Assembly: GCA_902762615.1 (NCBI GenBank)
Contig: CACWOX010000001.1
Span: 124,001-188,000, forward strand
From: an uncultured Ruminococcus sp.
Lineage (GTDB): Bacteria; Bacillota; Clostridia; Oscillospirales; Acutalibacteraceae
DNA length: 64,000 bases
Direction of reading: 5' to 3'
The notes under the pieces were generated by a model. It was not told the DNA's origin, searched no databases, and saw nothing but the letters and a program-made list of their open reading frames with translations. Position numbers and translations under genes: made by a program. Shown here piece after piece: positions 26,057-33,891 of this stretch; the stretch's first letter is position 1, and each line of letters begins with the position of its first letter.

Positions 26057-26884
26057 TCAGAACAGCTTCATGATCTCGGTCGGGTGCAGATGAGGCTGAA
26101 GCGCGCCGTTGACCGACGCGGCAATGAACCGCGCCGCACGGTCGGTCAGCAGATCTATCTCACGGGGAGTGATCATCATGTCGCTGCCTGCTTCGTTTCT
26201 CTCATCGGCGCGCAGCTCCGCCACTGTAGGCACGCCCATCGAGATCACCCTTGTGCCGAGATAGGCGCTGTCTATGCAGGGTCGGTCATTCCCCACGCCC
26301 GAGCCGGGCGATATTCCCGTATCACAGATCTGAAGCGTTCTGCCAAGACGTGAAAGACTTCGGGCAGCCATCGCGTCTATCACGATAACCGCCGAGGGCT
26401 TCAGCCCTTCACACAGCCATTTGATGTGTTCGGCGGCTTCCACTCCGGTCTGTCCCAGCACGCCCGGTGCAATCACAGCTGTTTTGCGGAGAGGAGACAG
26501 CCCGCATTTGTCGGCAAGTTCTCCCGAAATGTGACGTGTGGCAAGAATTCTGCTCACCGACTTCGGACCGATCGAATCGGGTGTGATAGAGGAATTGCCA
26601 AGTCCGGCAGTCAAAACGCAGCCGTGTTCCGGCAGCAGCTCCCGCAGAATGTCGGCTGCCGCCTCAAAGCATTCGTCCGGCTCAAAAGCCGCGTCGGAAA
26701 ACGGCAGCATTTCCAGTGTATAATACTTTCCCTGCGGCTTGCCTATCAATCCTGAGGCGGACTCGTCGCTTATTACGGTGCGCGTTACCGTCACACCGTT
26801 CATTACGCTTACATCAGAGGTCACGCCGTCTGTTTTCTCTGCTCCTTCGGCAAGCTCAATCGTCAGATCGGTGCGGTAATTCAT
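26057..26884 (-). CDS. gpr: Germination protease GPR
   Basis: Aspartic-type protease that degrades small acid-soluble spore proteins at germination. The 275-residue product starts MNYRTDLTIELAE, the autoprocessing region, and has VLTAGLGNSSITPDSIGPKSV, HISGEL, GVLGQTGVEAAEHIKWL and PSAVIVIDAMAARSLSRLG, all typical of GPR; conserved aspartates lie in the TPDS and VIDAMA motifs. At 275 residues it is somewhat shorter than the ~325 of Clostridium forms. It diverges from rpsT, the common Firmicutes arrangement. AAAGGAG lies 14 bases before the ATG, an unusually long gap. Confidence 0.95.
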   Translation of the reverse strand: MNYRTDLTIELAEGAEKTDGVTSDVSVMNGVTVTRTVISDESASGLIGKPQGKYYTLEMLPFSDAAFEPDECFEAAADILRELLPEHGCVLTAGLGNSSITPDSIGPKSVSRILATRHISGELADKCGLSPLRKTAVIAPGVLGQTGVEAAEHIKWLCEGLKPSAVIVIDAMAARSLSRLGRTLQICDTGISPGSGVGNDRPCIDSAYLGTRVISMGVPTVAELRADERNEAGSDMMITPREIDLLTDRAARFIAASVNGALQPHLHPTEIMKLF

Positions 26885-27052
26885 GGTTGTAAGCCACTCT
26901 CCTTTGACCGCATTTGCGGCGGTCGGTTGATTTCAATAGTTTTATTCTGCCCCAATATAATGCAAATATACATAATTTTGCCACGGTCAAACGGAAAGAT
27001 ATGTTCAATTATCACATTACTGAATAAATTTTGAAAAAAATAAAAAAATATG

Positions 27053-27081
27053 TTGCAATTTAAATTGATTCATGTTAAAAT
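27053..27081 (+). promoter_or_regulatory. Promoter for rpsT
   Basis: TTGCAA (27053-27058), 17 bp, TAAAAT (27076-27081), 39 bp before the GTG start. Confidence 0.75.
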
Positions 27082-27120
27082 TGATTTATGCGACTGAACC
27101 CGAATAAGGAGGTGTTTATT

Positions 27121-27375
27121 GTGCCCAACATTAAGTCCGCAAAGAAGAGAGTGCTTGTTTCCGCAAGCAAGACTGCTCGCAACAAGGCTGTTAAGTCCAA
27201 CCTCAAGACCACCATCAAAAAGGCTGAGGCAGCTATCGCAGAGGGTGGCGACAGCAGCGAGGCTATCCGTCTCGCCATCAAGAGAATTGACCAGGCTCAG
27301 GCAAAGGGCATTCTCCACAAGAATACCGCCGCAAGAAGAAAGTCCAAGCTCGTTCGCAAGCTCAACAACGCATAA
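27121..27375 (+). CDS. rpsT: Ribosomal protein S20
   Basis: 84 residues: MPNIKSAKKRVLVSASKTARNKAVKSNLKTTIKKAE... through LHKNTAARRKSKLVRKLN, the complete S20 signature. Translation starts at GTG 27121, with AAGGAGG eight bases upstream; the in-frame ATG at 27088 would add 11 residues not seen in S20. Binds 16S rRNA early in small-subunit assembly. Monocistronic with its own promoter and terminator, divergent from gpr. Confidence 0.97.
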   Translation: MPNIKSAKKRVLVSASKTARNKAVKSNLKTTIKKAEAAIAEGGDSSEAIRLAIKRIDQAQAKGILHKNTAARRKSKLVRKLNNA

Positions 27376-27459
27376 TTGAGCTTTTCGGAGAGGACACAGA
27401 CGCTCTTGCTATGTATCTGTGAATTTGTCAGGATTCGGCAGTGTTGTATCATTGCCGTC

Positions 27460-27520
27460 AAAAGCGAAGCGATAATGCCGATCAATCTTGCGGTGTTTCG
27501 CTCCGCTTTTATTTTTTATT
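27460..27520 (+). terminator. Terminator after rpsT
   Basis: AAAGCGAAGCGA pairs with TCGCTCCGCTTT (one mismatch), around a loop of about 25 bases, followed by TATTTTTTATT. Confidence 0.8.
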
Positions 27521-27551
27521 TGAATGTTGTGTAAATTGTACCAAATAGTAA

Positions 27552-27580
27552 TTGACAAATGGGACAATTACATGTAGAAT
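27552..27580 (+). promoter_or_regulatory. Promoter for the 55-residue membrane protein
   Basis: TTGACA (27552-27557), 17 bp, TAGAAT (27575-27580). The leader is about 120 nt and contains a CCGAC...GTCGG hairpin at about 27630-27655. Confidence 0.85.
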
Positions 27581-27708
27581 AAATGATAGTGAGTTATAAT
27601 TCTCTTGTGAATTATATAAATCATATCGCCGACCGCCCGTTGGGGCTTTAGTCGGGTATCGTTTGCTTCACTAATTATGTAATTCTTTTTTTAAGGAGTG
27701 TTATTTTT

Positions 27709-27876
27709 ATGGAAAAGAAACATGAATCTTTGAGCCTTTGGACGATTATCGGCTTGATCGCTGCGGTTGCGGCTGTCGTAGCTTCCATTACCACTGCCAT
27801 GATCATCATCAAGAAGAAGGAAAAGGAAAAGGAAGACCGCGAGCTTCAGGATTATCTCGATTATTCCATCCAGTAA
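27709..27876 (+). CDS. Small single-pass membrane protein, unknown
   Basis: 55 residues. One strongly hydrophobic helix (about residues 10-34) is flanked by a basic N-terminus (MEKKHESL) and a highly charged KKKEKEKEDRELQDYLDY tail, predicting one membrane span with a cytoplasmic tail. TTAAGGAG lies ten bases before the ATG, a strong promoter lies upstream and a terminator downstream, so this is a real gene despite its size. No family recognised. Confidence 0.8.
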   Translation: MEKKHESLSLWTIIGLIAAVAAVVASITTAMIIIKKKEKEKEDRELQDYLDYSIQ

Positions 27877-27934
27877 GCTTACTGTGTGCCGCGGATTCCC
27901 GACCGCAGGCAGTCGTTATCATCTGAAAAAGCGG

Positions 27935-27984
27935 ACGGCGGGGTTTGTCATAATCTTCTGACGGATTCCCGCCGTTTGTTTTGT
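27935..27984 (+). terminator. Terminator after the 55-residue protein gene
   Basis: ACGGCGGG (27935-27942) pairs with CCCGCCGT (27968-27975), followed by TTGTTTTGTT. Confidence 0.82.
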
Positions 27985-28018
27985 TATCATCCGACAATGA
28001 CAGGGGACTGACAGCGTA

Positions 28019-28702
28019 ATGAGCAGAATTCTGATTATTGAGGACAGCGCGGACATCAACGCGCTGCTTGCCGAGACACTTACGGCAGCCGGTTACGAAA
28101 CTGAGTCGTCCTATGACGGGCTGAACGGGCAGAAAGCCGCTCTTTCGGGCAGGCATGACCTCATCATCACCGATATTATGCTCCCGTACATCTGCGGCGA
28201 CGAGATTCTTCGCAAGCTCAGAGAAAAAAGCAGCGTTCCGGTGATCATCATATCCGCCAAAGACATGGTTAGCACCAAGATAGATCTGCTCAAGATGGGC
28301 GCGGACGATTACATCACCAAGCCATTCGATCTGGGCGAGGTGACGGCACGTGTGGAAACAGCCCTCAGACGTGCGGGAGGCAGTTCGATTTTGCCCACAG
28401 CCGTACTGCGCTACAAGGATATCGAGCTGGACTGCTCCGATATGCGCATCACCGTCGGCGGCAGGGAAGTAAAATGCACCGCCAAAGAAACGCAGATACT
28501 CGAAATGCTGCTGCGCAATCCCGACAAGGTTTTTACCAAAGCCAACATATACGAGTCTGTATGGCAGGAGGATTATCTGGGCGACGATAACGCCGTCAAG
28601 ACCCACATAAGCAACCTTCGCAGCAAGCTGGAAAAGCTCAGTCCCGGCAGTCAGTACATCGAAACTGTCTGGGGACTCGGATACAGATTATACAAACAAT
28701 AA
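28019..28702 (+). CDS. OmpR/PhoB-family response regulator, orphan
   Basis: 227 residues. The receiver domain (1-120) has ILIIEDS acidic residues, the phosphoacceptor Asp in IITDIMLP (Asp54), the Ser/Thr site IIISAKD and Lys in YITKPFD. The C-terminal winged helix (about 130-227) has ELDCSDMRITVGGREVKCTAKETQILEMLLRNPDKVFTK and HISNLRSKLE...YIETVWGLGYRL, the OmpR DNA-binding signature. No histidine kinase gene is adjacent. Neighbours are a small membrane protein and an Imm42-like gene, neither an obvious partner. Confidence 0.93.
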   Translation: MSRILIIEDSADINALLAETLTAAGYETESSYDGLNGQKAALSGRHDLIITDIMLPYICGDEILRKLREKSSVPVIIISAKDMVSTKIDLLKMGADDYITKPFDLGEVTARVETALRRAGGSSILPTAVLRYKDIELDCSDMRITVGGREVKCTAKETQILEMLLRNPDKVFTKANIYESVWQEDYLGDDNAVKTHISNLRSKLEKLSPGSQYIETVWGLGYRLYKQ

Positions 28703-28729
28703 ACAACGATAGAATTGAGATGAGTTGAA

Positions 28730-29263
28730 ATGATAGCCGGAAATCCCGACACCTTCGCAGTGATCACCGAAAAGGTGGCAAACTGGCGCACAGACAGTAA
28801 GGTCAGCGGAATGCTGCATGTCTGCATCAACGGAGTGGCATATCCCCGCAAGCCTCGCGCCACCGACGTCGAGAGCGACATTCTCTGCCTGTTCGACGAA
28901 CGAACCTCCGCATTTTCCCACCCAAAGGTCAGCCGCAAGCTGTTTGACATGAAGGGCAAAAAGCTCTTTAAGCGGCTGAGAGAGCTGCGTTTCCCGCAGT
29001 ATTATTCGGGCGACCGCTATGCCGAGGAGGATTGCCGTTACGACGCGGTATTTATCGGACCGGCGTCCGCAGGCTACCACGTCTTTGTGCTGAGCGACGG
29101 TCAGAATGTCCGTCTGGTCATCGGTCGCCGCAAAAAAAGAAAGCACGGCGGCAGGCTCCGCTACATCGACGACGTCATTATCACCGCAGAGGAATACCAG
29201 CGCACGGTAAACAGGCTCTATCTCTTTTACAGAGGCATACTGGAGACTTCGGCTGACAAATAA
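28730..29263 (+). CDS. Imm42-like protein (tentative)
   Basis: 177 residues. The start MIAGNPDTFAVITEKVANW...GMLHVCINGVAYP resembles the Imm42 immunity family, whose members begin with a GNP/GDP..FAI motif and a later INGK.YP element. The middle has many basic residues (RRKKRKHGG) and the end is helical. A cognate toxin is not visible. It lies 27 bp after the response regulator and before a terminator, so the two may share a transcript. Treat the family call as a suggestion. Confidence 0.5.
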   Translation: MIAGNPDTFAVITEKVANWRTDSKVSGMLHVCINGVAYPRKPRATDVESDILCLFDERTSAFSHPKVSRKLFDMKGKKLFKRLRELRFPQYYSGDRYAEEDCRYDAVFIGPASAGYHVFVLSDGQNVRLVIGRRKKRKHGGRLRYIDDVIITAEEYQRTVNRLYLFYRGILETSADK

Positions 29264-29302
29264 CCAAGGTATTCATTTTTTTATTATTTTTAATACAAGA
29301 AA

Positions 29303-29358
29303 CGCCCGTATTTCCGCATTTTTCCGAAAAGAAAAATATGGAGCTGCGGGATTTTTTT
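29303..29358 (+). terminator. Terminator after the Imm42-like gene
   Basis: CCCGTA.TTTCC.GCATTTTTC pairs with GAAAAATAT.GGAG.CTGCGGG with small internal loops, followed by ATTTTTTT. Confidence 0.75.
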
Positions 29359-29378
29359 GCCCTGACGGACAATTACAA

Positions 29379-29407
29379 TTGCATTTGACGCAGGTATGTG
29401 TTATAAT
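29379..29407 (+). promoter_or_regulatory. Promoter for the dnaD-dnaI pair
   Basis: TTGCAT (29379-29384), 17 bp, TATAAT (29402-29407), 37 bp before the ATG at 29445. Confidence 0.8.
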
Positions 29408-29444
29408 AATATTCCGTCAGAAAACAGGGAGAGGAGAGAGTGAT

Positions 29445-30566
29445 ATGAGTGAAAAAAAGAGTATGGAATATTCCATCACCATGGGCAACTGGAATTCGGT
29501 CTTTGCCGTACCTTCATGTGTGGTGGACGAGCACATGAAGCTCGCCGGCGCGGCTCAGCTCAAGGTGCTGCTCTACATGCTTCGTCACGGCGGCGAAGCG
29601 GTAACCCTTGACGCGCTTGCCTTTGCCATAGGACAAAAGCCCTCCGACACGCAGGACGCTCTGGATTACTGGGTCAACTGCGGACTTCTGTGTGAAGGCG
29701 GTATTCAGAGCCAGCCCGAAAGAAAGGAAAAAGCCAAAGAAGCAGCCCCCGACGCCGAAGTCAGAACCACCATTCCCCAAGCTTCGGTGAACAACGCACT
29801 GGGAAAGTCGGAAGAGAAAAAGGCGCCTGTCACACGGGACAAGATACGCTATCCGTTTGACGAATGCATGAGGTACGTCGCCGAGGACAACGCCCTGAAA
29901 AACATGCTCACCGCGGTGGAGTCCACCCTCGGCAAGCAGCTCACCCACACCGAGGTCACATGCTTTGTCACACTGGTAAAATGGCACGGACTGCCCTGCA
30001 CGGTGGTGCCAATGCTGGTGCAGTACTGCAAATCCATCGGCAAGCCGAGCATGTCCTACATAGAGGCAACCGGAATAGGCTGGGCTGCCGAGGAAATAGA
30101 TAATTTTGAAAAGGCAGAGAAAAAGATCTCCGCACTTACCGCAAAGCGCAGAGCATGGAATACTGTCCGCTCCGCGCTGGAAATTCCCGAACGCAAGGCA
30201 ACCGACAGTGAGCTGAAATACTGCGACCTGTGGATCAACGGACAGCATATCGAGGTGGATCTTGTGCGGCACGCCTACGACAAATGCGTCAACAAAAACG
30301 GCAAGCTGAGCTTTGCCTATATGAACGGCATCATCAAGCGTTACTTCGAGCAGGGTATAACCGACCTTACCTCCGCGCTCAAACTGGACGAGCAGAACCG
30401 CGAGGCGATGGAGGCAAGAAGGCAGGTTCGCGGCGAATCCCGCGGAGGCAAACAGAACGAACATTTCGGCGAGACATACGCCGCCGAGGATATAGAAGCC
30501 ATTCTGGACGCGGAATGGGCTAAGGAAATGGCAGCAGGCAGCGGAAACTGCAATTATGACGATTGA
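29445..30566 (+). CDS. dnaD: DnaD-domain replication initiation protein
   Basis: 373 residues. The N-terminal winged-helix part (1-100) begins SITMGNWNSVFAVPSCVVDEHMKLAGAAQLKVLLYML, and two DnaB_2-type helical units follow: one near LTHTEVTCFVTLVKWHGLPCTVVPMLVQYC and a second near SELKYCDLWINGQHIEVDLVRHAYDKC...YMNGIIKRY. This is the DnaD/DnaB-like architecture that helps load the replicative helicase in Firmicutes. AGGAGAG precedes the ATG. The dnaI-like gene follows by 25 bp, the expected functional partner. Confidence 0.88.
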   Translation: MSEKKSMEYSITMGNWNSVFAVPSCVVDEHMKLAGAAQLKVLLYMLRHGGEAVTLDALAFAIGQKPSDTQDALDYWVNCGLLCEGGIQSQPERKEKAKEAAPDAEVRTTIPQASVNNALGKSEEKKAPVTRDKIRYPFDECMRYVAEDNALKNMLTAVESTLGKQLTHTEVTCFVTLVKWHGLPCTVVPMLVQYCKSIGKPSMSYIEATGIGWAAEEIDNFEKAEKKISALTAKRRAWNTVRSALEIPERKATDSELKYCDLWINGQHIEVDLVRHAYDKCVNKNGKLSFAYMNGIIKRYFEQGITDLTSALKLDEQNREAMEARRQVRGESRGGKQNEHFGETYAAEDIEAILDAEWAKEMAAGSGNCNYDD

Positions 30567-30591
30567 AACTAACTGCAAGGAGCTTTGAATA

Positions 30592-31587
30592 ATGGGATAT
30601 TCACGAGAAGTATATGATCAGGCAAAATTCCTTCTGGATTCCTACCGCAGGCAGGCGGTCAATGAAAACGACGAGCGCCGCAAGGCATTCATGGCGGCAA
30701 ATCCGGAATACGCCGAGCTGGAAAGAGAAATAGCGCAGACTTCGATCAGACTCACCCGCGTCATGCTCAACGGACAGAAGGATATCACCGATACGGTAGC
30801 CCAGATACGGGACAACAATTTAGCCATGCAGCGCCGTCAGCTTGAAATACTGCGTCAGAACGGCTGCCCCGAAGATTATCTCGAGCCGAAATACCACTGC
30901 GCCAAGTGCGGCGACACAGGCTTTATCGACGGCAAAATGTGCTCCTGCTTCAAAGAGATACTTCGCAAAATGGCATACGAAGAGCTGAACCGTTCCACGC
31001 CCCTTGAGCTTTGCTCCTTCCAGAGCTTTTCGCTCGATTTTTACCCCGAAAAGGCAACCTCCTCCAATCTGTCACCGCGCCATATGATGGAGGGAGTCAA
31101 GCGCCATTGCTGGGAATATGCCAATTCCTTTACCCTGCAATCGCCGAATCAGCTCTTTCAGGGCGGCGTGGGACTCGGCAAAACGCACCTCTCGCTTGCC
31201 ATCGCAAGCAAGGTGATCAGCAAGGGCTACGGCGTGATCTACGGCTCGGCGCAGAATTTCTTCAATACCATTGAAGGTGAGCACTTCGGCAGAAGCGACG
31301 ACAAGCAGTACACACTCAATCTCCTCAAAGCCTGCGATTTGCTGATACTCGACGATATTGGCACCGAATTCACTACCCAATTCACTACGGCAGTGTTATA
31401 CGATATCATCAACACCCGCCTGCTGTGCCGCAGACCCACCATCATCAGCACCAATCTCAACATAGACGGGCTAAAGAATAAGTACGACGAACGTATTACA
31501 TCCCGCATTTCAGGGAACTACACCCGCATACATTTTGTAGGCAGCGACGTAAGATTAGAGGTCAAAAAAAAGATCATAAAAAGCTGA
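30592..31587 (+). CDS. dnaI: DnaI/DnaC-like helicase loader ATPase
   Basis: 331 residues. An N-terminal coiled helical region (1-95) is followed by a zinc-ribbon CAKCGDTGFIDGKMCSC (C-x2-C...C-x-C, about 103-119), as in DnaI-type loaders, and an AAA+ domain with Walker A GGVGLGKTHLS, Walker B LLILDDIG and sensor-1 PTIISTNL; ERITSRIS is the arginine-finger region. It loads the DnaB/DnaC replicative helicase. It follows dnaD by 25 bp in one transcript. Prophage DnaC-like proteins have the same fold, but no phage genes surround this one. Confidence 0.9.
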   Translation: MGYSREVYDQAKFLLDSYRRQAVNENDERRKAFMAANPEYAELEREIAQTSIRLTRVMLNGQKDITDTVAQIRDNNLAMQRRQLEILRQNGCPEDYLEPKYHCAKCGDTGFIDGKMCSCFKEILRKMAYEELNRSTPLELCSFQSFSLDFYPEKATSSNLSPRHMMEGVKRHCWEYANSFTLQSPNQLFQGGVGLGKTHLSLAIASKVISKGYGVIYGSAQNFFNTIEGEHFGRSDDKQYTLNLLKACDLLILDDIGTEFTTQFTTAVLYDIINTRLLCRRPTIISTNLNIDGLKNKYDERITSRISGNYTRIHFVGSDVRLEVKKKIIKS

Positions 31588-31617
31588 TTCTTTATCCATC
31601 ATTGTTTATATGTACCG

Positions 31618-31653
31618 CTCCGCATTGTCATTCTTTGGCAAGCGGAGTTTTTT
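31618..31653 (+). terminator. Terminator after dnaI
   Basis: CTCCGC (31618-31623) pairs with GCGGAG (31642-31647), followed by TTTTTT. Confidence 0.82.
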
Positions 31654-31672
31654 GCATGACAAAAACGAAAAA

Positions 31673-32059
31673 TTAATTTGCCTTGCGGATATTCTGATCG
31701 TCCTGTCCCAGACCGAAGCTGATGGAAATAGCCTGATCCACCTTATCCATTGTGCTGTCCTCCAGTCTGCCCATACACTCCTTGAGCCTGCGCTTGTCGA
31801 GCGTGCGTATCTGTTCCAGCAGCACCACCGAATCCTTGTGCAGCCCGCATTCCATCGACTGCACATAAATGTGGGTAGGAAGGTGTGATTTCTCGGTCTG
31901 GCTGGTAATGGCGGCGGCTATCACCGTCGGGCTGAAGCGATTGCCCACATCGTTCTGCACGATAAGTACGGGACGCACGCCGCCCTGCTCCGAACCGACC
32001 ACCGGACTTAGATCCGCGTAATATATATCTCCTCTTCTTACATTCATACTATTGGTCAT
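31673..32059 (-). CDS. MazF/PemK (EndoA-type) endoribonuclease toxin, solitary
   Basis: 128 residues. [31 protein letters not shown], then [20 protein letters not shown] and [16 protein letters not shown] are the full MazF/EndoA pattern, a sequence-specific mRNA interferase. In Bacillus ndoA follows its antitoxin gene; here no antitoxin-like frame is present in the 295 bp upstream. Either the antitoxin is elsewhere or the enzyme is regulated otherwise. Start is ATG 32059 with AGAGAGG close by; ATG 32047 (MNVRRGD) is also possible. Confidence 0.9.
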   Translation of the reverse strand: MTNSMNVRRGDIYYADLSPVVGSEQGGVRPVLIVQNDVGNRFSPTVIAAAITSQTEKSHLPTHIYVQSMECGLHKDSVVLLEQIRTLDKRRLKECMGRLEDSTMDKVDQAISISFGLGQDDQNIRKAN

Positions 32060-32237
32060 CGTCCTCTCTGTTTTTCACTTCGTAAAGCGGAGCGCTTTTT
32101 TATCTCCGCAATGTTATTTTTGCCGCATGCGGCACATATAATCACAAAATCAACGATGTTTTTCAAATTGTTCACAGTGATGATTTGTTTTTCCGGTTTC
32201 ACCGCGGCAGACTTCTGCCTACCTATTAATATATTAT

Positions 32238-32257
32238 GCATATCGTGTGGGATATGC
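32238..32257. promoter_or_regulatory. Inverted repeat upstream of the mazF-like gene
   Basis: GCATATC (32238-32244) and GATATGC (32251-32257) are perfect inverted copies with a 6 bp centre, about 180 bp upstream of the toxin start in a gap with no gene. It could be an operator. I could not fix a promoter around it. Confidence 0.4.
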
Positions 32258-32290
32258 GCATAAGCTGTCGAAAATACTGCATTTATTATG

Positions 32291-32328
32291 AAAAAATCCC
32301 ACGGCACATTCCTTTCTGTGTCGTGGGA
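32291..32328 (-). terminator. Terminator after the comM/yifB gene
   Basis: Minus-strand TCCCACG.CACA pairs with TGTG.CGTGGGA around AGAAAGGAA, then TTTTTT. It separates the comM operon from the mazF-like gene. Confidence 0.9.
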
Positions 32329-32354
32329 AAAGCTATGCAATTATGTAACAAAAA

Positions 32355-33887
32355 TCAGTTGCGCCAATACTCGCGGTCAAGCGTGCGGTAACGTATGGCT
32401 TCCATTACGTGATCGGAAGAAATGATCTCCGAGCCGCTGAGATCGGCAACCGTGCGTGAGACCTTTACGATTCTGTCGTAGGCGCGGCCCGAGAGCTTGA
32501 GGCGGTCGAAAGCCATCTGAAGCACGCGGGAGGCGTCATCCGTCATGCGGCAGAATTCGTGAATCGTCGCGGGCGTAATGCGGGCGTTGCAGGTGATTCC
32601 TGTGCCGGCAAAGCGCTCCTGCTGAATGAGCCGAGCCTTGTTGACGCGTTCCCGAATGCTTTTGGAGCTTTCGGAGGGCTTTGCGCGGGAAAGCGCCTTG
32701 TATTCCACCGGCGGCACCTCCACATGAATATCCATGCGGTCGAGCAGCGGTCCGGATATCTTGCCCAGATATTTGGCGACCGCACCGCTGCGGCAGGTGC
32801 ATTGCCGCGTGGGATGCCCGAAATAGCCGCACTGACAGGGATTCATCGCGGCTATCATCTGAAAATCACACGGATATGTGATGCGTCCGCTGCTTCTTGA
32901 AATGGTGATCTGATGATCCTCGAGAGGCTGACGCAGTATTTCAAGTGCGGATTTGTCAAATTCCGGCAGCTCGTCAAGAAAGAGAACGCCGTTGTGTGCA
33001 AGCGATACCTCACCGGGACCCGGTATGCGTCCGCCTCCCGCCAGAGCCACCGACGACGCGCTGTGATGCGGCGAACGGAAGGGACGCGTGCGTATGAGCT
33101 GCACATCGTGCGGCAATAAACCCGCTATTGAATGAATTTTGGTGACCTGAATGGATTCTTCAAATGTCATATCGGGAAGGATCGAAGGCAGCCGCTTGGC
33201 AAGCATGCTCTTGCCGGAACCCGGCGGTCCGATGAGCAGCACGTTATGCCCTCCTGCGGCAGCTACCTCAAGCGCCCGCTTTGGCGCCTCCTGCCCTCTG
33301 ACGTCGGAGAAATCGAGCGGCGAAAGGATGGACGGCTTTTCGGGAAAATCGCGTGAGCTGACAGGCAGCAATTCCGTTTTGCCGTTGATGTGATCGACAA
33401 TCTCTCCCACCCTGTCAACGGCATATATTGTAATTCCGTCCACCACCGAGGCTTCCGCAGCATTGGCACGGGGAATAAAGAGCGATTGATAGCCGAGATC
33501 GCGGGCTTCGATCGCCATTGCCAGCACGCCTTTAACGGGACGCACTTCACCCGAAAGCGACAGCTCTCCGATGAAAGAGCTGCCCTCCGGCACGTGATCA
33601 AGCTGATGTGAAACAAGGAGCACTGCCATAAAGATAGGCAGGTCGTACATCGGGCCTTCCTTCCGGATATCGGCGGGGGCAAGATTGACGGTAATTCTCG
33701 AAACAGGGAATTCAAAACCGCAGTTGTGGACAGCTGCCCTCACGCGGTCGCGGGATTCTTTGACCGACGCGTCCGGCAATCCAACCACATCAAAGCCCGG
33801 AAAGCTCTCGTCGGTGTCGGCTTCCACCTTAACGCCGTAAGCGTCAATGCCAAAACAGCCGAGACTGTTTATCACGGCAAACGACAT
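32355..33887 (-). CDS. YifB/ComM-family Mg-chelatase-like AAA+ ATPase
   Basis: 510 residues. The N-terminal Lon-like S5-fold domain (GIDAYGVKVEADTDESFPGFDVVGLPDASVKESRDRV) is followed by the AAA+ core with Walker A IGPPGSGKSMLAKRLP, the NGVLFLDELPEFDKSALE Walker B, the cysteine set CQCGYFGHP...QCTC, and the C-terminal SGRAYDRIVKVSRTVADL. ComM acts as a branch-migration helicase in natural transformation; the wider family role is less clear. It is the last gene of a long minus-strand run, 4 bp after the kinase gene. Confidence 0.93.
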   Translation of the reverse strand: MSFAVINSLGCFGIDAYGVKVEADTDESFPGFDVVGLPDASVKESRDRVRAAVHNCGFEFPVSRITVNLAPADIRKEGPMYDLPIFMAVLLVSHQLDHVPEGSSFIGELSLSGEVRPVKGVLAMAIEARDLGYQSLFIPRANAAEASVVDGITIYAVDRVGEIVDHINGKTELLPVSSRDFPEKPSILSPLDFSDVRGQEAPKRALEVAAAGGHNVLLIGPPGSGKSMLAKRLPSILPDMTFEESIQVTKIHSIAGLLPHDVQLIRTRPFRSPHHSASSVALAGGGRIPGPGEVSLAHNGVLFLDELPEFDKSALEILRQPLEDHQITISRSSGRITYPCDFQMIAAMNPCQCGYFGHPTRQCTCRSGAVAKYLGKISGPLLDRMDIHVEVPPVEYKALSRAKPSESSKSIRERVNKARLIQQERFAGTGITCNARITPATIHEFCRMTDDASRVLQMAFDRLKLSGRAYDRIVKVSRTVADLSGSEIISSDHVMEAIRYRTLDREYWRN

Positions 33888-33891
33888 GATC

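Noticed and set aside
30592-31587. dnaD-dnaI as prophage replication genes
   Set aside because: No phage structural, integrase or lysis genes around, and the zinc-ribbon DnaI form is normal for chromosomal loaders.
32056-32340. 94-codon frame upstream of the mazF-like gene as antitoxin
   Set aside because: It contains the comM terminator, has no ribosome binding site and no DNA-binding or antitoxin-like pattern.
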